A DNA stretch of 64,000 bases, taken from NCBI RefSeq assembly GCF_000350225.1, contig NW_005179010.1:165402-229401 (forward strand), read 5' to 3'. This document shows positions 34,330-47,879 of the stretch, in pieces; position 1 is the first letter of the stretch, and every line of letters starts with the position of its first letter. The notes under the pieces are model-generated. The model ran no database searches. It saw only the letters and a list, made by a program, of their open reading frames with translations, and had not been told where the DNA came from. Origin of the DNA: Chondrus crispus. Taxonomy: Eukaryota > Rhodophyta > Florideophyceae > Gigartinales > Gigartinaceae. The position numbers and the translations under genes were made by a program.

Positions 34330-34740
34330 ATGATTCGAGGATCAATGCTGCTGTTAGAACTGAGAAGGATGACGGAGAGCAAGTTGTGGCAAGATGCGGA
34401 TCAGCTGTGGATGGTCCTGCACGAACAAGTTATCTGAATTCCTGAAGCAGGGAGTATATTTGTGAGTGAAAGATGTTGCTGGTAATTAGGGATGTGTCGA
34501 GAGGGAGAGTTTCCAAGTAGTGTAAGTTGCGGGAAAAACGAACGTTGAGAAGAAGTGAGGTAACAATTTTTGGGGGAGGGGATGAAGATGATTCGAAAAT
34601 CACTATTTACGTTGGAACTGAAATGGGATGAGGGAGAGGAAGTGGTGGCAAGATGCGGAGCATGAGGATGAGGAAGAGGAAGTGATGGCAAGATGCGGAG
34701 CATGAGGAGGAGGGAGAGGAAGTTGTGGCAAGATGTGGAT
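34330..34740 (+). repeat. Purine-rich direct repeat, copy 2, with internal short repeats
   Basis: Copy of 31,185-31,502. Its end has a GAGGAAGTGGTGGCAAGATGCGG-type motif repeated three to four times, roughly 45 bp apart (34,640-34,740). Confidence 0.8.
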
Positions 34741-34749
34741 CAGCTTTGG

Positions 34750-35555
34750 ATGATCTTACAGCTTCAGGTCGCTTTTCGTTGAGCGCAACTGGGCACTCGT
34801 TTCATTAACAGATTATCTGATCAAGAACAAAGAAAGAATCGAGTGTGACCCCGCCCAGGCGGGGAACGCCGTAGGGAAGAGGCAGATGGTGAAGGGGATC
34901 CTTGCAAATTTGAAAGGAACCTAGAATATTGAAACAGTGTTCTGAAAACCGACCTTAGAGGAGAAGAGGACTAGTAATACCGTTGCCCCTCCTCAAATAA
35001 TATTTCAGGAATAGTAAAACATATCGTTCCAGTACATCATCATTGCGCAATACTTGATTTTTATATTTGTGGTCATACCACGTGATAAGAAATGTGCTAA
35101 GATAACCACTATAGTGAATGTAATAGTTTCTCGTTCTCTCGGTAGATCAGTGCTTTTTTGACGCTCCTCGGTACATCCAGACAATGAATAGGCTCCATAA
35201 GAGACCGCTCACTCAAGAAGATTGCGAATGGTGCTGGCATCAGAATGATCTTTTCAGTCAATATCATTATCATATCGCGCAGTTGTGTTACAGTAGTTAG
35301 GAAACCAAATTCAGTGTGTTTTTACTGTACTATCAGAGCTATCCTACGCAGTACGTGTCAAGATTCCGTTTCCGATACAGTGATGTCACAACAACGCACG
35401 AAACAACGCGAAAACAGCAATGGCTGTTATTGATCTCACAACTACAACAGCATTCCTCCGAATAATGTAATGTCAAAATGAGCGTTCTCACTCGCTACAT
35501 CAAAAAGAACTGAACAGCATATACCGCAGTTCACATCATTAAATTAAACATAATT
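34750..35555. other. No gene recognised
   Basis: AT-leaning sequence without an open frame that I can interpret. Confidence 0.4.
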
Positions 35556-35559
35556 ATTA

Positions 35560-35985
35560 CAATATGCCTTTGCAGTGGACTCCAGTCGTCACAATGCGGA
35601 TCGCAATCAGGCACTGTGGAACCAACACAAGATAAGGGAATAGAAATAGACATAAAAATAGAAATGGATAGGTGAAATAAAGGAAAAGAAAAGGGAACCG
35701 CCGAGCGCAAAGGATAACGTAATCTGTGGTAAAAGGAAGCGTCTTGGGAAAGACGGACTTCGACCAAGGCGATATTCAACTCTGGCAACTCGGGTTACCT
35801 TTACTGACTTGGTGGTCAGAGGGCTAAGGTATATATCGCCCCGCCGGGGCCACTACAGTGGCTCTCGGTGCTAGATCCTAGATCTAATCTAATGTTAAAT
35901 AACTAAATGCAACTAACTAAAATTATTGATTAAAATAATAAAGTGAAATAATTTTCACTTGTCACCCCCCACTTTGTCATACCCC
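35560..35985 (-). repeat. LTR-like repeat B, inverted copy
   Basis: Diverged inverted copy of 57,735-58,175. Shared blocks include GGTATATATCGCCCCGCC, CAACTCGGGTTAC, GACTTCGACCAA and GCGGATCGCAATC. The TATATA near 35,832 could be a promoter box in the reverse orientation. It adjoins the hairpin-string copy at 36.0-36.6 kb. Confidence 0.65.
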
Positions 35986-35999
35986 TCAATTCCTTTTCT

Positions 36000-36610
36000 T
36001 TTCACCCCCTCACGGTGCAGCCGATTATTTCACTACAAAGACCCCGGATCGGGGGTACCGAGGGTCTTGGACCAACCAACGCCACCTGGCACGGGCCGGT
36101 AACGGGTGGTAGAGCGGTGTCGGCAGGGACGCGCGCGTAGGCGAGCGGATCGACGCCTCGAAGCCCCAGAGCAGTGCCAGTTGACGATCCGGTACTGACG
36201 GGCGGAGGCGGATCCGAGCTTGCCGGCGGTCGCGCGCGTCCACTACCCGCGCGGTGGTAACTAACGCTTGCAGAAAGCGGGTGCGATTGATAGAATAAGC
36301 TGGGTGGTCGACCGTCGGTGCAGGGTTGCCTGCCTTCGCTCCCCTTCGCCGGCGGTCGCTCCCTGTATTTATTGTACAAGTTAATTAACCGTCTACAGTA
36401 CAGTACGGACTGTACCGTAGGCGGCTTACTGTAGACAGTGTGGGCCGGGCCGCACTGTAACGCTATCAGCCGTCGGGGCTGACAGCACACGTGTACTACA
36501 CGTGGAGTACACGTGTTGGTGCGCGTGCGCTGTGAGGTATGCGCGCGCGCACGCTGTAAGGCCCGTACCTTACAGCGTTAGATCTAATTCTAAATCTAAT
36601 GTATAGTACA
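36000..36610 (-). repeat. Hairpin-string element, copy 2
   Basis: Six hairpins follow each other: 36,391-36,436, 36,435-36,458, 36,463-36,485, 36,487-36,516, 36,519-36,550 and 36,550-36,575. The last has perfect 10-base arms CGCTGTAAGG/CCTTACAGCG. It ends with AGATCTAATTCTAAATCTAATG, matching the start of copy 1 in reverse. Confidence 0.65.
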
Positions 36611-38244
36611 GTAGCCGGCGGTTATGCTACACTACTTCCGCAATCAATAGCGGAGAGCGGCAGTAATAGTGCCAGAGGATACTCTGCATTAAGACAAAGA
36701 GTCACACAGTGCGAAACGTTTGGACGTTTTGCTCGAATGATGGGCAAAGAATGGGTAGAAACTGAAAATTGTAACAAAAGTAATGATGGAGACAGAAAAT
36801 ATAACCAGCACAACAAGAAAATTACACCCACGTTTGCAACGAACGCTGCAGGAAAGTGCAATCATGGGACTTAAAAAGCACGACGTCGAAACAAAGGCTT
36901 GGAACAAAAGACGGTAACAGCGCAGCCAACATACTGCGTACTTTGCAGTTGGAAATTCGGCGGGTCGAAAGGAAAATGTAGGGTAAGAAGGAATGGTTCA
37001 CGGTAGGCGCAATGGTGTGAGACTTGCAGCAGAACAATTTGCACGACGTGCTAGGATGAATCATAATTCGGTTGCAGTGAAGCGCAAGCTGCCTAAAAGT
37101 ACGGAAGTTAGAGCGTTTGGGAAATCACTGGGAATAAGTAATTGCGACACAGAAAACGTAAACACGTTAAGAGCTGAGAGGCAGAAACGAATGTACAGAT
37201 TTGGCAGCCTTTTCGTGCCATTCTTGAATCACCAAGGTCAGTTGTCGATCTGCTATACCCTCTGTGCGCCTAAAGCTACATCTTAATGTTAATAGCATGG
37301 TTTCATGACGCATTTCGACACTTGCCTTTACCGCCACTGTCAATTCCTTATTACCGTCCATCTTAATCCCGCATATATCTCAACCTCGCATTATACTGCC
37401 ATATGAAGCTTATGCGTGGCACTTTGACCAATCGTAGACGTCGCTGTAGTGCATTTGGTAGGACACCTTCAGGTGTGACACAGGTACCTCTTGGATGCAC
37501 GTTGGTGACTGCAAGTTGGTGATTGCACGTGCGCAGTCGCCAAAATGCACACAGAAGTCACCAAACCAATGCTGAGTGTCTCAACGCAAAGAGCGCATAT
37601 CACGCAAAGATTGACGTTGCAGACGAGTTTCGTGATTTTTTGTGAACTCCGTGCCCCAGTCACTTCAGCCGACCGAATAAGCTCACTTTATGGCACCTTG
37701 GCTGACTATTGCAAAACCGTTTGCGGAAAATTGGCACGGAAGTAACCGGAGCGATCCGTGACTTTCAACATGCAAATTTTAGTTGCTTAACAATTATCCG
37801 TTCCCGACTTGTGGAAGAAGAACCGAGTGGGGCGCAATTTTAATTATCACAAAAATGTGCACAGGGCTAATGCGAAGGGTCCACTAGACCTTTCACTTAG
37901 TTTTCGGCTTTCTGTGTAAACAAAAAACTTCATGTTCAGTAATGAGCGTGGTCTTGTAAAAATTAATCTAATTGCAAAATGACACTGTATCTTGTAAGAA
38001 CACGGACCTGCAGTGTAAAGATCAATATTTTGATCAAAACCCGACATATATTTGGCAGAAAGACACAATGCAGTATAACCACGTTAGTGAATATAAAGCC
38101 TGCCGTTTTTGGAATACTTGCAGATACTTTACCAAACACAAGGCCTCGCAAAAGCTGGTAAAGTGCTATATTTCGAAGACAGCACTTGCGCCACACCTCT
38201 GCAACGCCATTTCAGGGCTCTGCTCGACACTCCTCTCAACAAAT
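36611..38244. other. No gene recognised
   Basis: Short plus-strand frames at 36,599-36,874 and 36,993-37,286 have no known motif. The frame before 38,245 is open but begins only with TTG and reads like noncoding AT-rich DNA. Confidence 0.35.
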
Positions 38245-39530
38245 ATGACGAGAACAGGCCTTACCGCAAACGACGCAGCTGTTGCCCTTCAAATACCTAC
38301 CGACGCAGCTTTTCAGCGCGACACCGGGCTATCTGTGTTCCAAGATACCTCGATTTCCCCCGAATCAGAAGATGAGAATGACTCCCCGTGTCCAATTTTC
38401 GACGCCTTCTACCGGTCCGGTGGGTCGCGCTTTAGATCGGACATGGTCAACTTTAGTCCACGGGAGTTCAACTACATTTGGGACTTGCTCGCTGCCCAGG
38501 TCACCGCAAACTGGAACGTTGGTCGAGATCTCAACTCCACTCAACGCCCTAAGCATGTTTTGTTCATATTACTCACAGTCATGAAGCATGGAGGACAATG
38601 GGAATTTTTTGGGACAAATATTCAAAATTAACGGACCCACGTTCAAAAAGCTTGTTACAGGGTACCTCAAAGTGGTATGGGAGGAACTTTTTACTGATCT
38701 CGTGGTGAAAGCAGAGAAGAAGTTCTCGATGAAAAAACTGATGAAACAAAACAGTGTTTTCTACAACTTCAAGTATGCGCGTTACGCGACGGACGTGACC
38801 TTTCACCAGACGAACTGTCCCAAGGGAAACCTTCAAGAGGCGAAATGCTACTACAGTGGGAAGCACAAACTATATGGGTACAAAACGGAAGTTTTTGTCG
38901 TGCCGAATGGGCTGGCAATTGGATGCTCTGAACAACATCCTGGTGCCGTGGCTGAAATTGAAATGTTTACAGGAACATCTCGTTTCACTCTGCTGCTCTG
39001 CGCAAGTCTCAGAAAGAAAGGCATGGACCGGACACGGGCATCTTGGTTGACGCATTTAGTCGGCATTGGGAGGTGTTATGGATAAGGGATAAAAAGGAGC
39101 TGGAGAGTACGCCCGTGTAGTCCACCCTACAAAAAAGCCAGCACATAGGATGATCCCGGAAGAAGATGTCGCGTTTAATGCTGATGTGGCATCTGACCGT
39201 ATTATTGTTGAGAACTACTTTGGACGTATTTGCTGCTTGTGGGCAATTATTTCCCACAAGTATCGTTGGAATGGAGAGAGCTACGACATGATTTTCTGCT
39301 TTTGTCTGACGCTCACTAACTATCACGTTAGGTTGAACCAACTACGTGGCGATGATAATGAGTTTTACCAGACAGTAAGGAATAAGCTTTACACAATTGT
39401 AGAGGAAGGAATTCGAAAGCGGCGAAGAGCGCAAGAGCGCTACAGGCAGAGGCGTCGACAGCGGATGGATGTGCGTTTCAGGAACACGAACGGTTCTGAT
39501 GAGGTAACCGAGGCGCCATTTGGCGCGTAG
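38245..39530 (+). pseudogene. PIF/Harbinger-like (DDE_Tnp_4) transposase, decayed
   Basis: Starts plausibly at ATG 38,245 (MTRTGLTANDAA). The N-terminal block FSPREFNYIWDLL...WNVGRDLNS...LFILLTVMKHGGQWEFF is typical of the family. After a frameshift near 38.61 kb comes TFKKLVTGYL, then ATDVTFHQTNCPKG (first Asp), YYSGKHKLYGYK and P.GLAIGCSEQHPG. After another shift near 38.96 kb, WIRDKG-stop-KGAGEY holds the second Asp, with TAA in place of a Tyr codon. From 39,150 come DRIIVENYFGRI (Glu) and a basic C-terminus RKRRRAQERYRQRRRQR. The DDE set can be traced but the frame is broken in at least three places. The family performs cut-and-paste transposition with 3-bp target duplications; I did not locate terminal repeats. 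Confidence 0.7.
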
Positions 39531-42500
39531 TATGTGGTTTTCAATAAAGATCGAGACCTCACGTTGTCAGTGAACGTTTTGACTTCCAGGATGTTTTTTC
39601 AGAATACGGTCCTTAAAAAATATTGATTGCAGAGTGGTGCAAGGGAGATGCCTTTTCCCATTAACGCCGAATTTTGGTTAGATTCGCGATTTTTGACTGA
39701 TTAACGGATAATTGAACGGAAGGTCTACTGTACTGTTAATGACGCTTTGTTTGTTGTCCAGGAATGTACACTTAGGAGGGGGGCGTGCATGATATTTTTG
39801 CCACCACCGTATGAAAACAATGGGCGGATAGACAGTAGTAGCCCTCTTCCAGCACGCGTCATACCTCTGGTGACGCGCCCCACAGATGTCATATCCTCTA
39901 GTATGTGTGTGTATGATACGATGAACTTGATATTTTAAACAGGACCTAAACTTCTAGTAAAATATACCTCAAGCACAAGTGAAACTCTAGGTAGAAATAT
40001 CCGAGCATGTTATACCTGTTATACTGATACAATTCGTTGTTTGGTTGTGCCTCACCCAACTTATTAATTATCATAGCTTCGTCGCACATGTGGCATGTTT
40101 CCCACTGTAAGCATTTAAATGGCAACATCGCGGCAAGCTTCTAGGCTGACCAAGGACGACTTCAAGAGTACTGTAGATATTGATGTCCCAAACTATCTCA
40201 CTCACAGGAGTCAAGATCTTTGATAGATCAGGTATTGTTGCACAAATGAATGGACAATTGGTGACTGAATGGGCTCTTTTATGATGGACATGACACATTG
40301 CTTCTATCAGCATGCTGTTGATGTGAGCTAAAAGAACTTACGCTAGACATCATACAAAGAAGGAAAGCTGCGTGCAATATAGTGGTGCATCTCTATTTCT
40401 GGTTTTAGCGTTGCTGCAGGAGCATCACAGCCATTGCGATGGCTTAATCTTATTCCCTTCCGAAAAGACAGACGCTTCATTAACCGCATGTCTGCAAGTG
40501 AGCGCACTATGAAGTCTTTATTTGGTATATTCGCAATGTGAACTTTGTGGTAGTATCTGATTCCTAGCAATATGCGTCGCTCAATAGAAAAAAGGAAAAT
40601 GCTAGTTTCTCATCATGGAAAGTGATAAATATGTCTGTTTTGATTGCAAGATATTTCTTCAATATGTCTGCCATTTTTTGGTGGTAGAGAGAAGCAAAGC
40701 AACTACGAAATTGGAGACAAGTTCATCCGAGTTGTAAGATACATGTCATGTAAGAGATGGCAATCAATATCCCGACTGTTGAACATGCAGCTGTAAATTC
40801 TGAATCTCGTACTCGATGAAAAGGAACACTAAACAGACCCTGACTGCAGTGGAGTCTCTGGAGTAGTACCAAAGATATACTGCGCTCAACGAGAACTACT
40901 TCTCTGGTACTCTCTTGTGTTGCGCATATGGCAAAGCACATCCATCTATTGCCCTTGGACACAGGCATTTATTGGCGATACCCGGAAGAATAATATAATA
41001 ATAATAACGGTTTTTCTTCCACTACGTCCAACTGTGTTGCTGCTGGCATGTAAGAAAATATTTTCATTTCATCATTTTCAGATGGTATGCCTGACTTGAA
41101 CACCAATAGGCGGAAACAAAAAAGAAAGGTGAGATTCCACGGAGCAGGGCGGTCTCCGATAGCTCACCAAGGCAAAAATCGCGATTGGCCCTTTTCCGAT
41201 TTTATTGGGGATGTGCGTGGAGCTGCTTCTGCCGGCACGGCCATCGGAAACGTTTTTAGCTGCGAGTGATACGGACCGTGCGATCTATACTCTTAAAGAG
41301 GCATGTCCACCCGGTACATCTTTTGCATTCACACTTGAAAGTTGACTGTCTCCACTCTCGCTTGGGTCGCGATTTTTCTCTTGCCCCCAACCCGAAGCTT
41401 GGTTAGGCATCTATCCATTGTCATTTCGAATACGCAACGTAATGCAAGAGACGCATTCGGTAAAATCACATGGTTAGGTTCATATCGAACTATTGGCTTG
41501 TCATGTTCCCGAAACCTTCCCATTCCCAATGCGGAGCAAGCCTCTTTTCTCGCAGCCGTACACCTATGGCGCAGTTGAAGTCTACCATGCCATTTTACCT
41601 TTTATGTACATGAGCTGCAATCACTGAAATTAGCACTCGTCCTCCTCTCAAATGGCTTGACAAATTTGTTGATGAAGTCGGTGCCCTCGTCTCATATCTT
41701 GAGCTGTGCATTTGTCAAGATTTGAGCATAATGTTTGTCTGGACGAGACAAAGCCACCAGTCTCGTTCGTGCTACTCTCGCTTGATGGGCATGTGTCCTC
41801 TTATGTCCTTCGTATCACTGGTGAATGTTCTAATGTCTACCGGGTCAAGAAGAAGAATCCCTCATTAGACAGAATTGTTGCGATCAATTGCACTCGTCGG
41901 CTGCAGAAGCGGAGCTGGCAAGCGTATTGAGCCGCGCTTGTGAAATAAAGGTGACATTTTCAAAGGCATGTCAATAGTTGAAGCGGCTAACTGCACAGTA
42001 CGTCGACGTTCACCTTTCGGTGCTTTTGTTGCAGTTCCGTTCCAATGAAACTGTTGCTTCCAATCACGAAAAACGACGACGGTTTAATCACTTAGAGGTC
42101 CTTACATTCACAACGACTTTCCATCGTGGTTAAAATGCGTGATCGAGTTCTTGTTTTCGTAAGCCATCAAACATGAAGTGTCTCGTTCTGAGTCTCACCT
42201 TCTGTCACTTTTTTCCATTGTATGCCAGTACTGCAGCATATGTATTTGAGAATATCTGAATAATCACATCAATTTCTCTCTGCTGAGACAGATTGAGCTC
42301 CCTCGCTGATGAAAGCTTTGCCCGTGGAATCCAGAAAATTCTTCAGATCTTTGTGGACATTATTCACATAATGCTCTTCTCATGCAGGTGGAACCCACCA
42401 GCTTCTCAAACAAAGGTGTTTCTCCTCCATGAAGCCAGCCGAATTCATTTCATACAGGAAGGATCCCTTCCCATGATGTCAGTGCTTCTACTGTGAAGGC

Positions 42501-45500
42501 GGATGACTGTATCCATATTTTCAAAAGAGATACTCATCATTCAGTTTGCCCTACTTGATACACTGTTCCCTACGGGGAACTGCATACTGCACCAGACTGG
42601 GAACCGTACTCCGGACTCCCGACGACGGGCACATGTATTGATGAGTGCCTGTTTGAACTGCCGTCAACACCAGAGACAAAGGATTCCGAGTTCCTTGATG
42701 AAACAAACAAGAAATTTCAATTGTGCGACTTTGCCATCGAAAACACCCTGGGCTTTTAGCTATTTGCCGATTCTAGAACCATTTGTTCGATTTGGACCTC
42801 GAATCATAGTGGCCATTCTCAGAAGAGAATAGTCGATCAATTCAAAGAATAAAAGTACTCGAACCTTCTTTCACGAGGAAGAATTTGGTACCATCAACGA
42901 CTGAGACCGTATTGAAAAGAAGACGAAAATGTTGATCGGAAATGACGACAATGCGTAAAGACAATGACATGAAATGGAAATGAAGTCCTCCCTCGAAGAA
43001 GGTATAGCCAGACACAGGGAGAAGAAAACATATAGACTTAAGAAGGGCAGAGCTGGATGTTCTGGGATACTTTCAAAAGAAATGTGATACTTCAGTTAAA
43101 AAATGCCCAGAACATCTAACTCTAACCTTTGCAAGTCATACCTGATTCCTTTGTCCGAGTCTTCATCATCTGAAGAAATCAGTTCATGGTCACAGAAATT
43201 GCTTCTTCTTTGTCAAGAGAAGAAGAAACAAGCCCTATCAGCGTGATTGAAGGTCGATCAAGACTTGGGTATGTGACTGCAGGTGAACAGGTGGGCATAA
43301 AAATGCCCGTCCCAAGAAATGGTGAGACCATCTTCTCGTTTGAGGATACGATGAAGGATGGCATCTTGTATTTGTGCTCTTGGATTTGTCTAAGACGTGC
43401 ATATATTTGAAGAATGGAATTCAAGTGGTGATAAACCCTGAAAGCCCTTTCGCATTTTACAGCAAAAAATGCTTTCCCTCATTCTGGTGATCGTCAGTTA
43501 CTCGATTCACAGCGACAACACTATACTTCACATCTGTAAACTTCTTTGCGACTGCGTCGATCTATTGGTCAGCGTGAAAATAACCTGAGTTCAACATGTT
43601 GGGCAAGGCAAACTGTAAAGGCCCAAATAGACATATGATCATATTAGTCAATAGATGCCGAATAGCAATCAGCTTTTCATCATTTTCCTCTTGTTCAACT
43701 ACTAAATGTTGCATTGGAAGTTATCTCTGGAGAGAGGAAATATGACGAGATTTGAGAACAAACGCTGGTCCGTGCTACGTATTCAGGACAAAAAATGTGT
43801 CACTATGATATTCTTCCCTTCACCGATACGTCTGTTTTGGCCTATCAAAAAGAAACAAAGTGAGCGTTCTGTAACTAATAAAGAACTGAATGCAAGAACT
43901 ACAGAGGCAGTTCCGGATAACAAAACGAACTTCAGGCTGATGCCATTCTTGCGAAGCAAGTGTTGAGAACAAACAGATTGTATACTTGTATATCGGTGCA
44001 TTTCACCTAAAAGGATAGTAAAGCCTTAACCGTTCACAGATCAAATTGTAAAATATAAAGAAAACGTGTTCACTAGATCGGGTTACATGAGGATGAACCT
44101 ATAGGAATACAGTTGGGAACATCTGTATCAACCAGGACTATACCCATCCAGCACTTCTGGTTTAAAACTCCTCGCACGAGTCGCCACCGTGTTGCACTGA
44201 GTCTGCGGATGATGAAATTTCAGTGAGAACGATTCCACTATCCGAAAATGCAGTAGATATGAAAATATAAAAACAGCATCCCAATACTTTGCGTCGTATA
44301 GTGCAAATAGTTCCTGCCTCAAAGAATAAGTTTCTATTTTTGTCAGTCTGTCATGGGTGTCTTGAGTTGGAGGCGTTAGTCTACTGTACATGCATACGGT
44401 TTTTTCGAATATACCTAAAGGAATGTGTGTTGGCAAGGAGTGTATATCTCCTCAGAACGGTCGTACTTATTGGTTCATACGACATTGCGATTCCACAACC
44501 GACACGACCATTTCCAAACGGTACAATCAGTTTCATTATGTTTGTCGCATTGCCCTCAGAACTATACATCTACACCTGATGTGCACATTCTGAACATATT
44601 CATAAGAGGTGTCATTTGGAGTGTTTCAAGATCGATCACATGGATATAAACCATATTTTTGAATGCTCTCCAACTTTGTCCTCAGTGCATCACCTCGCAC
44701 AGCGTTTTCTTTGAAATCCGCCGACAGTCAGCAAATTGTAAAAAATACACTAAAGATTATCAAGGCACAGCCAACGCTTCTCACCCTTACACTTCTTTTG
44801 GGGACCTGCACTGTGTATCAAGTTATCAATTCCGTTCCTTCTCAGTGGCAAAAAGATTTTCACTACTTTCTAGACACGCAAACTGCTCGACTTCGTATTA
44901 TAGCAGGGCCTCCATTTATGAGTAAACTGACTCGTCCTCAAAAAGGCTCTGGTATCGGATTTATGAATAGTCTGTTGGCTAAAAGCCTCCCCCAGTGCAA
45001 ATCAGCTTCCAAAATTGTTGTTGAGAGAAAATCGTGCTCTCTCTGAATTCGATGCAGTTCTGAGTAGTCCATTATAAAATGACGTTGAACAGAAGCTGTT
45101 AATCCTCGTTGCCAGCAGAGAGGGGGCTTGGTCAACTGCCTCGCTTTGCATCTGGACCACAACAGAAGTACTGGACTTGTTTTATCGTGCATCGAGGTTC
45201 TATGCCCACAACCTGGAGATGACATAGAGAATTTCCTGTGGCATTTCTCATGGGATCGCCAGGAAGAGAGCCCCATGCAGAGTTTCGTGGACAATTTCCA
45301 AAAAGAAGTTCTCCGAGAACTAGAAGACATGGCGATTTATAAACCTGTTGAACACATTCATTACATGGCAGCTGTCCACAACCCCTGTCGCACCCAGGAA
45401 ATCAATAAGAAACCACGTATTTAAAGAATAATGCATTTGAATGACTTCTGGATCACCGCCCTTTTATCTTATTCCCCTGCGAAAAGAAACTCAATTTTCA

Positions 45501-47188
45501 AGAAACACCAAAGAATTTGAATCCATGTAGTCGAATTCAGCAGCATACCGCAATTCAATCGGTGGGGTTTCGGGAATAGATGGATTGTTACAGACTTTAA
45601 GACTTTCTGTTGTGGCTTTTGCATACACGTCATAGCTGTCGTGTAGTGTTAAAAGCGTTAACAAGCTCGAAGACCGCGTGCTTTATACCGACTATAATTA
45701 GTTACAAGTTTCTCCCTCTTTCAAATATTTTCATTCATTTTCTAATCGACCATATATTCACTTATGCGTGATTTATGTTGCAGTTTATTTACTTACATGT
45801 GCCGAACATCTGTCTAAAATCGATCACTCTGAAACTACACACATCCGAGCCGTACTGGCAGAGCTTCAATCGAATGGCCCCGGCATTGAGCTTGCATTCG
45901 TCTTCAAACGTTGACCAGCAGCCAGGAAGAAGATCAATGTGAAGAAATCACTGTACAACTCACCACTGTGCTTGCAATATATCATTGCGGCTTTAGAGCA
46001 AAAACATATGTCTAGATGTCTGCAACTATGATTTCTCGGGGTGTCGCTCATTTCAATTGATCTTTTTTTTTTCGAGTGGGATGGATAGATATCAGTGCTT
46101 TTCCAGGAAACATACGCTTGCAATCATCAGAGTGAAGTTTCGAAAAATATTTCGCCTGCACTCGACAAAATATATTCCCACGACGGTTGACCAAGTTACC
46201 TTCATGCGGATATTTCGATTTTTTTTAGTATGCCTCGTAATCTACCTCGGCAATCTAGTCTCGGGGGTTTATTATTTCCTCTTCAAGTTAAACCAATAGC
46301 AGCATAAGTGATGCAACCAAAAAGAAAAATTTAATAGCTCTAGTTGTGTTCGTACAGTACCGATATTTGCAATGACCCCGCTTTGCCCTCTGCCAACTAT
46401 TTTTCCATGTAGAACTGGCCCTTGACCCTTCCTTTATCCGGCGTGTTTCGTGAACTCCGTCATGCACTCATCCAGGGCCGCGTTGCGTCTACCACATTTC
46501 TAAGCCGGGCATCGCACGAGTTCTGGGACGCCGCCGCAGCACTCTTCAAGTTCGCGGGCTGATTTTCCATACAGACTCCGCGCCACGCACCATCTTGCGA
46601 GCGTCACAAATTTCTTGTAGAACACTGTTGCCACGCTTCAGATCAGTCATCTTTGTTGAATTAAGGACATAAATTATCTATAATTTCCAAAGGTATTACG
46701 AGCAGAACGATAAACACACACGTACTGTAGCTTCATAATGCTAAAAAGCGAAAAATGATATAAATTCATCACCTTCACCTTTCTTTACAAAACTAATATT
46801 ACTGGACTGCGCTTTATATAGCACTCAATAGAAATCATGTACACACCATTGTGAAGTCGTTCTTCATTATGATGTCGTTGACTCAAATACGGAAGGGCAA
46901 GAACTGTGAATGTACCCTAATGTCAACAGAGAGACAAACATTTGACGATTGATTACGTCGTCAATTCATTTGCTGTACCCTATCCTGAACGCCTCGCTTT
47001 CCAAGACGAAGAGTTATTCAAAGCGATTTGCGGGCTTCCTTATTCAGTTGGATTGAAAGAGATCTATTTCAACTGTTAATAAATCCGTTGAATAGAATTG
47101 CAGGAATGTTGCTTTCGTGGCACATTTGTCCGTCCCACGGAATTGACCATAAGCATCACTTCAATCACTGTTTCGCCGGCATTCCTCA
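39531..47188. other. Long AT-rich stretch, no gene recognised
   Basis: No motif, repeat array or long frame. Weak coding-like spots: 42,575-42,735 plus (ECLFELPSTPETKDSEFLDE), 44,663-45,046 plus (127 codons) and 45,128-45,424 plus (98 codons, FLWHFSWDRQEESPMQSFVD). These could be exons or decayed elements, and I cannot assign any of them. Confidence 0.35.
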
Positions 47189-47629
47189 TTGCGATATCAT
47201 ATTCTGCAATTCCACAATGAAACTTCTGGTAGGGGCTTGACGTGTGCATATCTGTACCAGTGCTCTTGTAGCACAGGAGCTACGAAGTGTGATGAACATT
47301 ACTCAGGCATGTTTGTGGGAGTCCGTTTCGCTGTTCACTTAAACTATGGGTCTGAGATAGAAAGCCTGCGTATGGGCTGGTGAGAAACATTTGCTGTTCA
47401 GGAAGCGTGCATCTACAGAAAATGTGGCTATACGGAGATGATAAATTCCGGGTGGATGTTAGCAGGCAGGTACTATACAGACGATTGCCCCACCAGAGTA
47501 CAACTCAGTGCACCCACATACTCCATAGTTACAGTGAACTGTACCAGTACTACAGTATTTGGAGGTCGCTTAAGAGTACAGAGAGACCCCCAAAATGTCC
47601 AACGTACGTTTTCTTGGGGCGATGAATGA
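47189..47629 (+). pseudogene. Unknown Cys-containing coding remnant
   Basis: 146 codons in one frame from 47,189, with one TGA at 47,381-47,383. The first part has clustered cysteines (CAYLYQCSCSTGATKCDEHY). The second reads ACIYRKCGYTEMINSGWML, then YYTDDCPTRV and YSIVTVNCTST. It might be part of a secreted Cys-rich protein or an exon. I recognise no family. Confidence 0.3.
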
Positions 47630-47879
47630 AGGGTAACCAATTCTGGTACTCAGTCCATACTAGGCACCCTTCATCCAGTTCTAATTATAGAAGAGGAGAC
47701 CTTATTTTCCAGAACCCCAACTACCACATAGCGTTTGCAGGCGGAAACCCATTGGAGTTGACTAATGTTTTGGCAAGTAGTTTCTTTTTCATGTCATTTT
47801 TTTCAATGGTCTTCACAAAAAAAAGATATGTAAATAGAGTTCCCGTGATGGTTGCCTCCACGCGTAAAGCATAGAAACT

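Noticed and set aside
36550..36575. Intrinsic (bacterial-type) terminator
   Set aside because: Perfect stem but no T-run, and the setting is eukaryotic.
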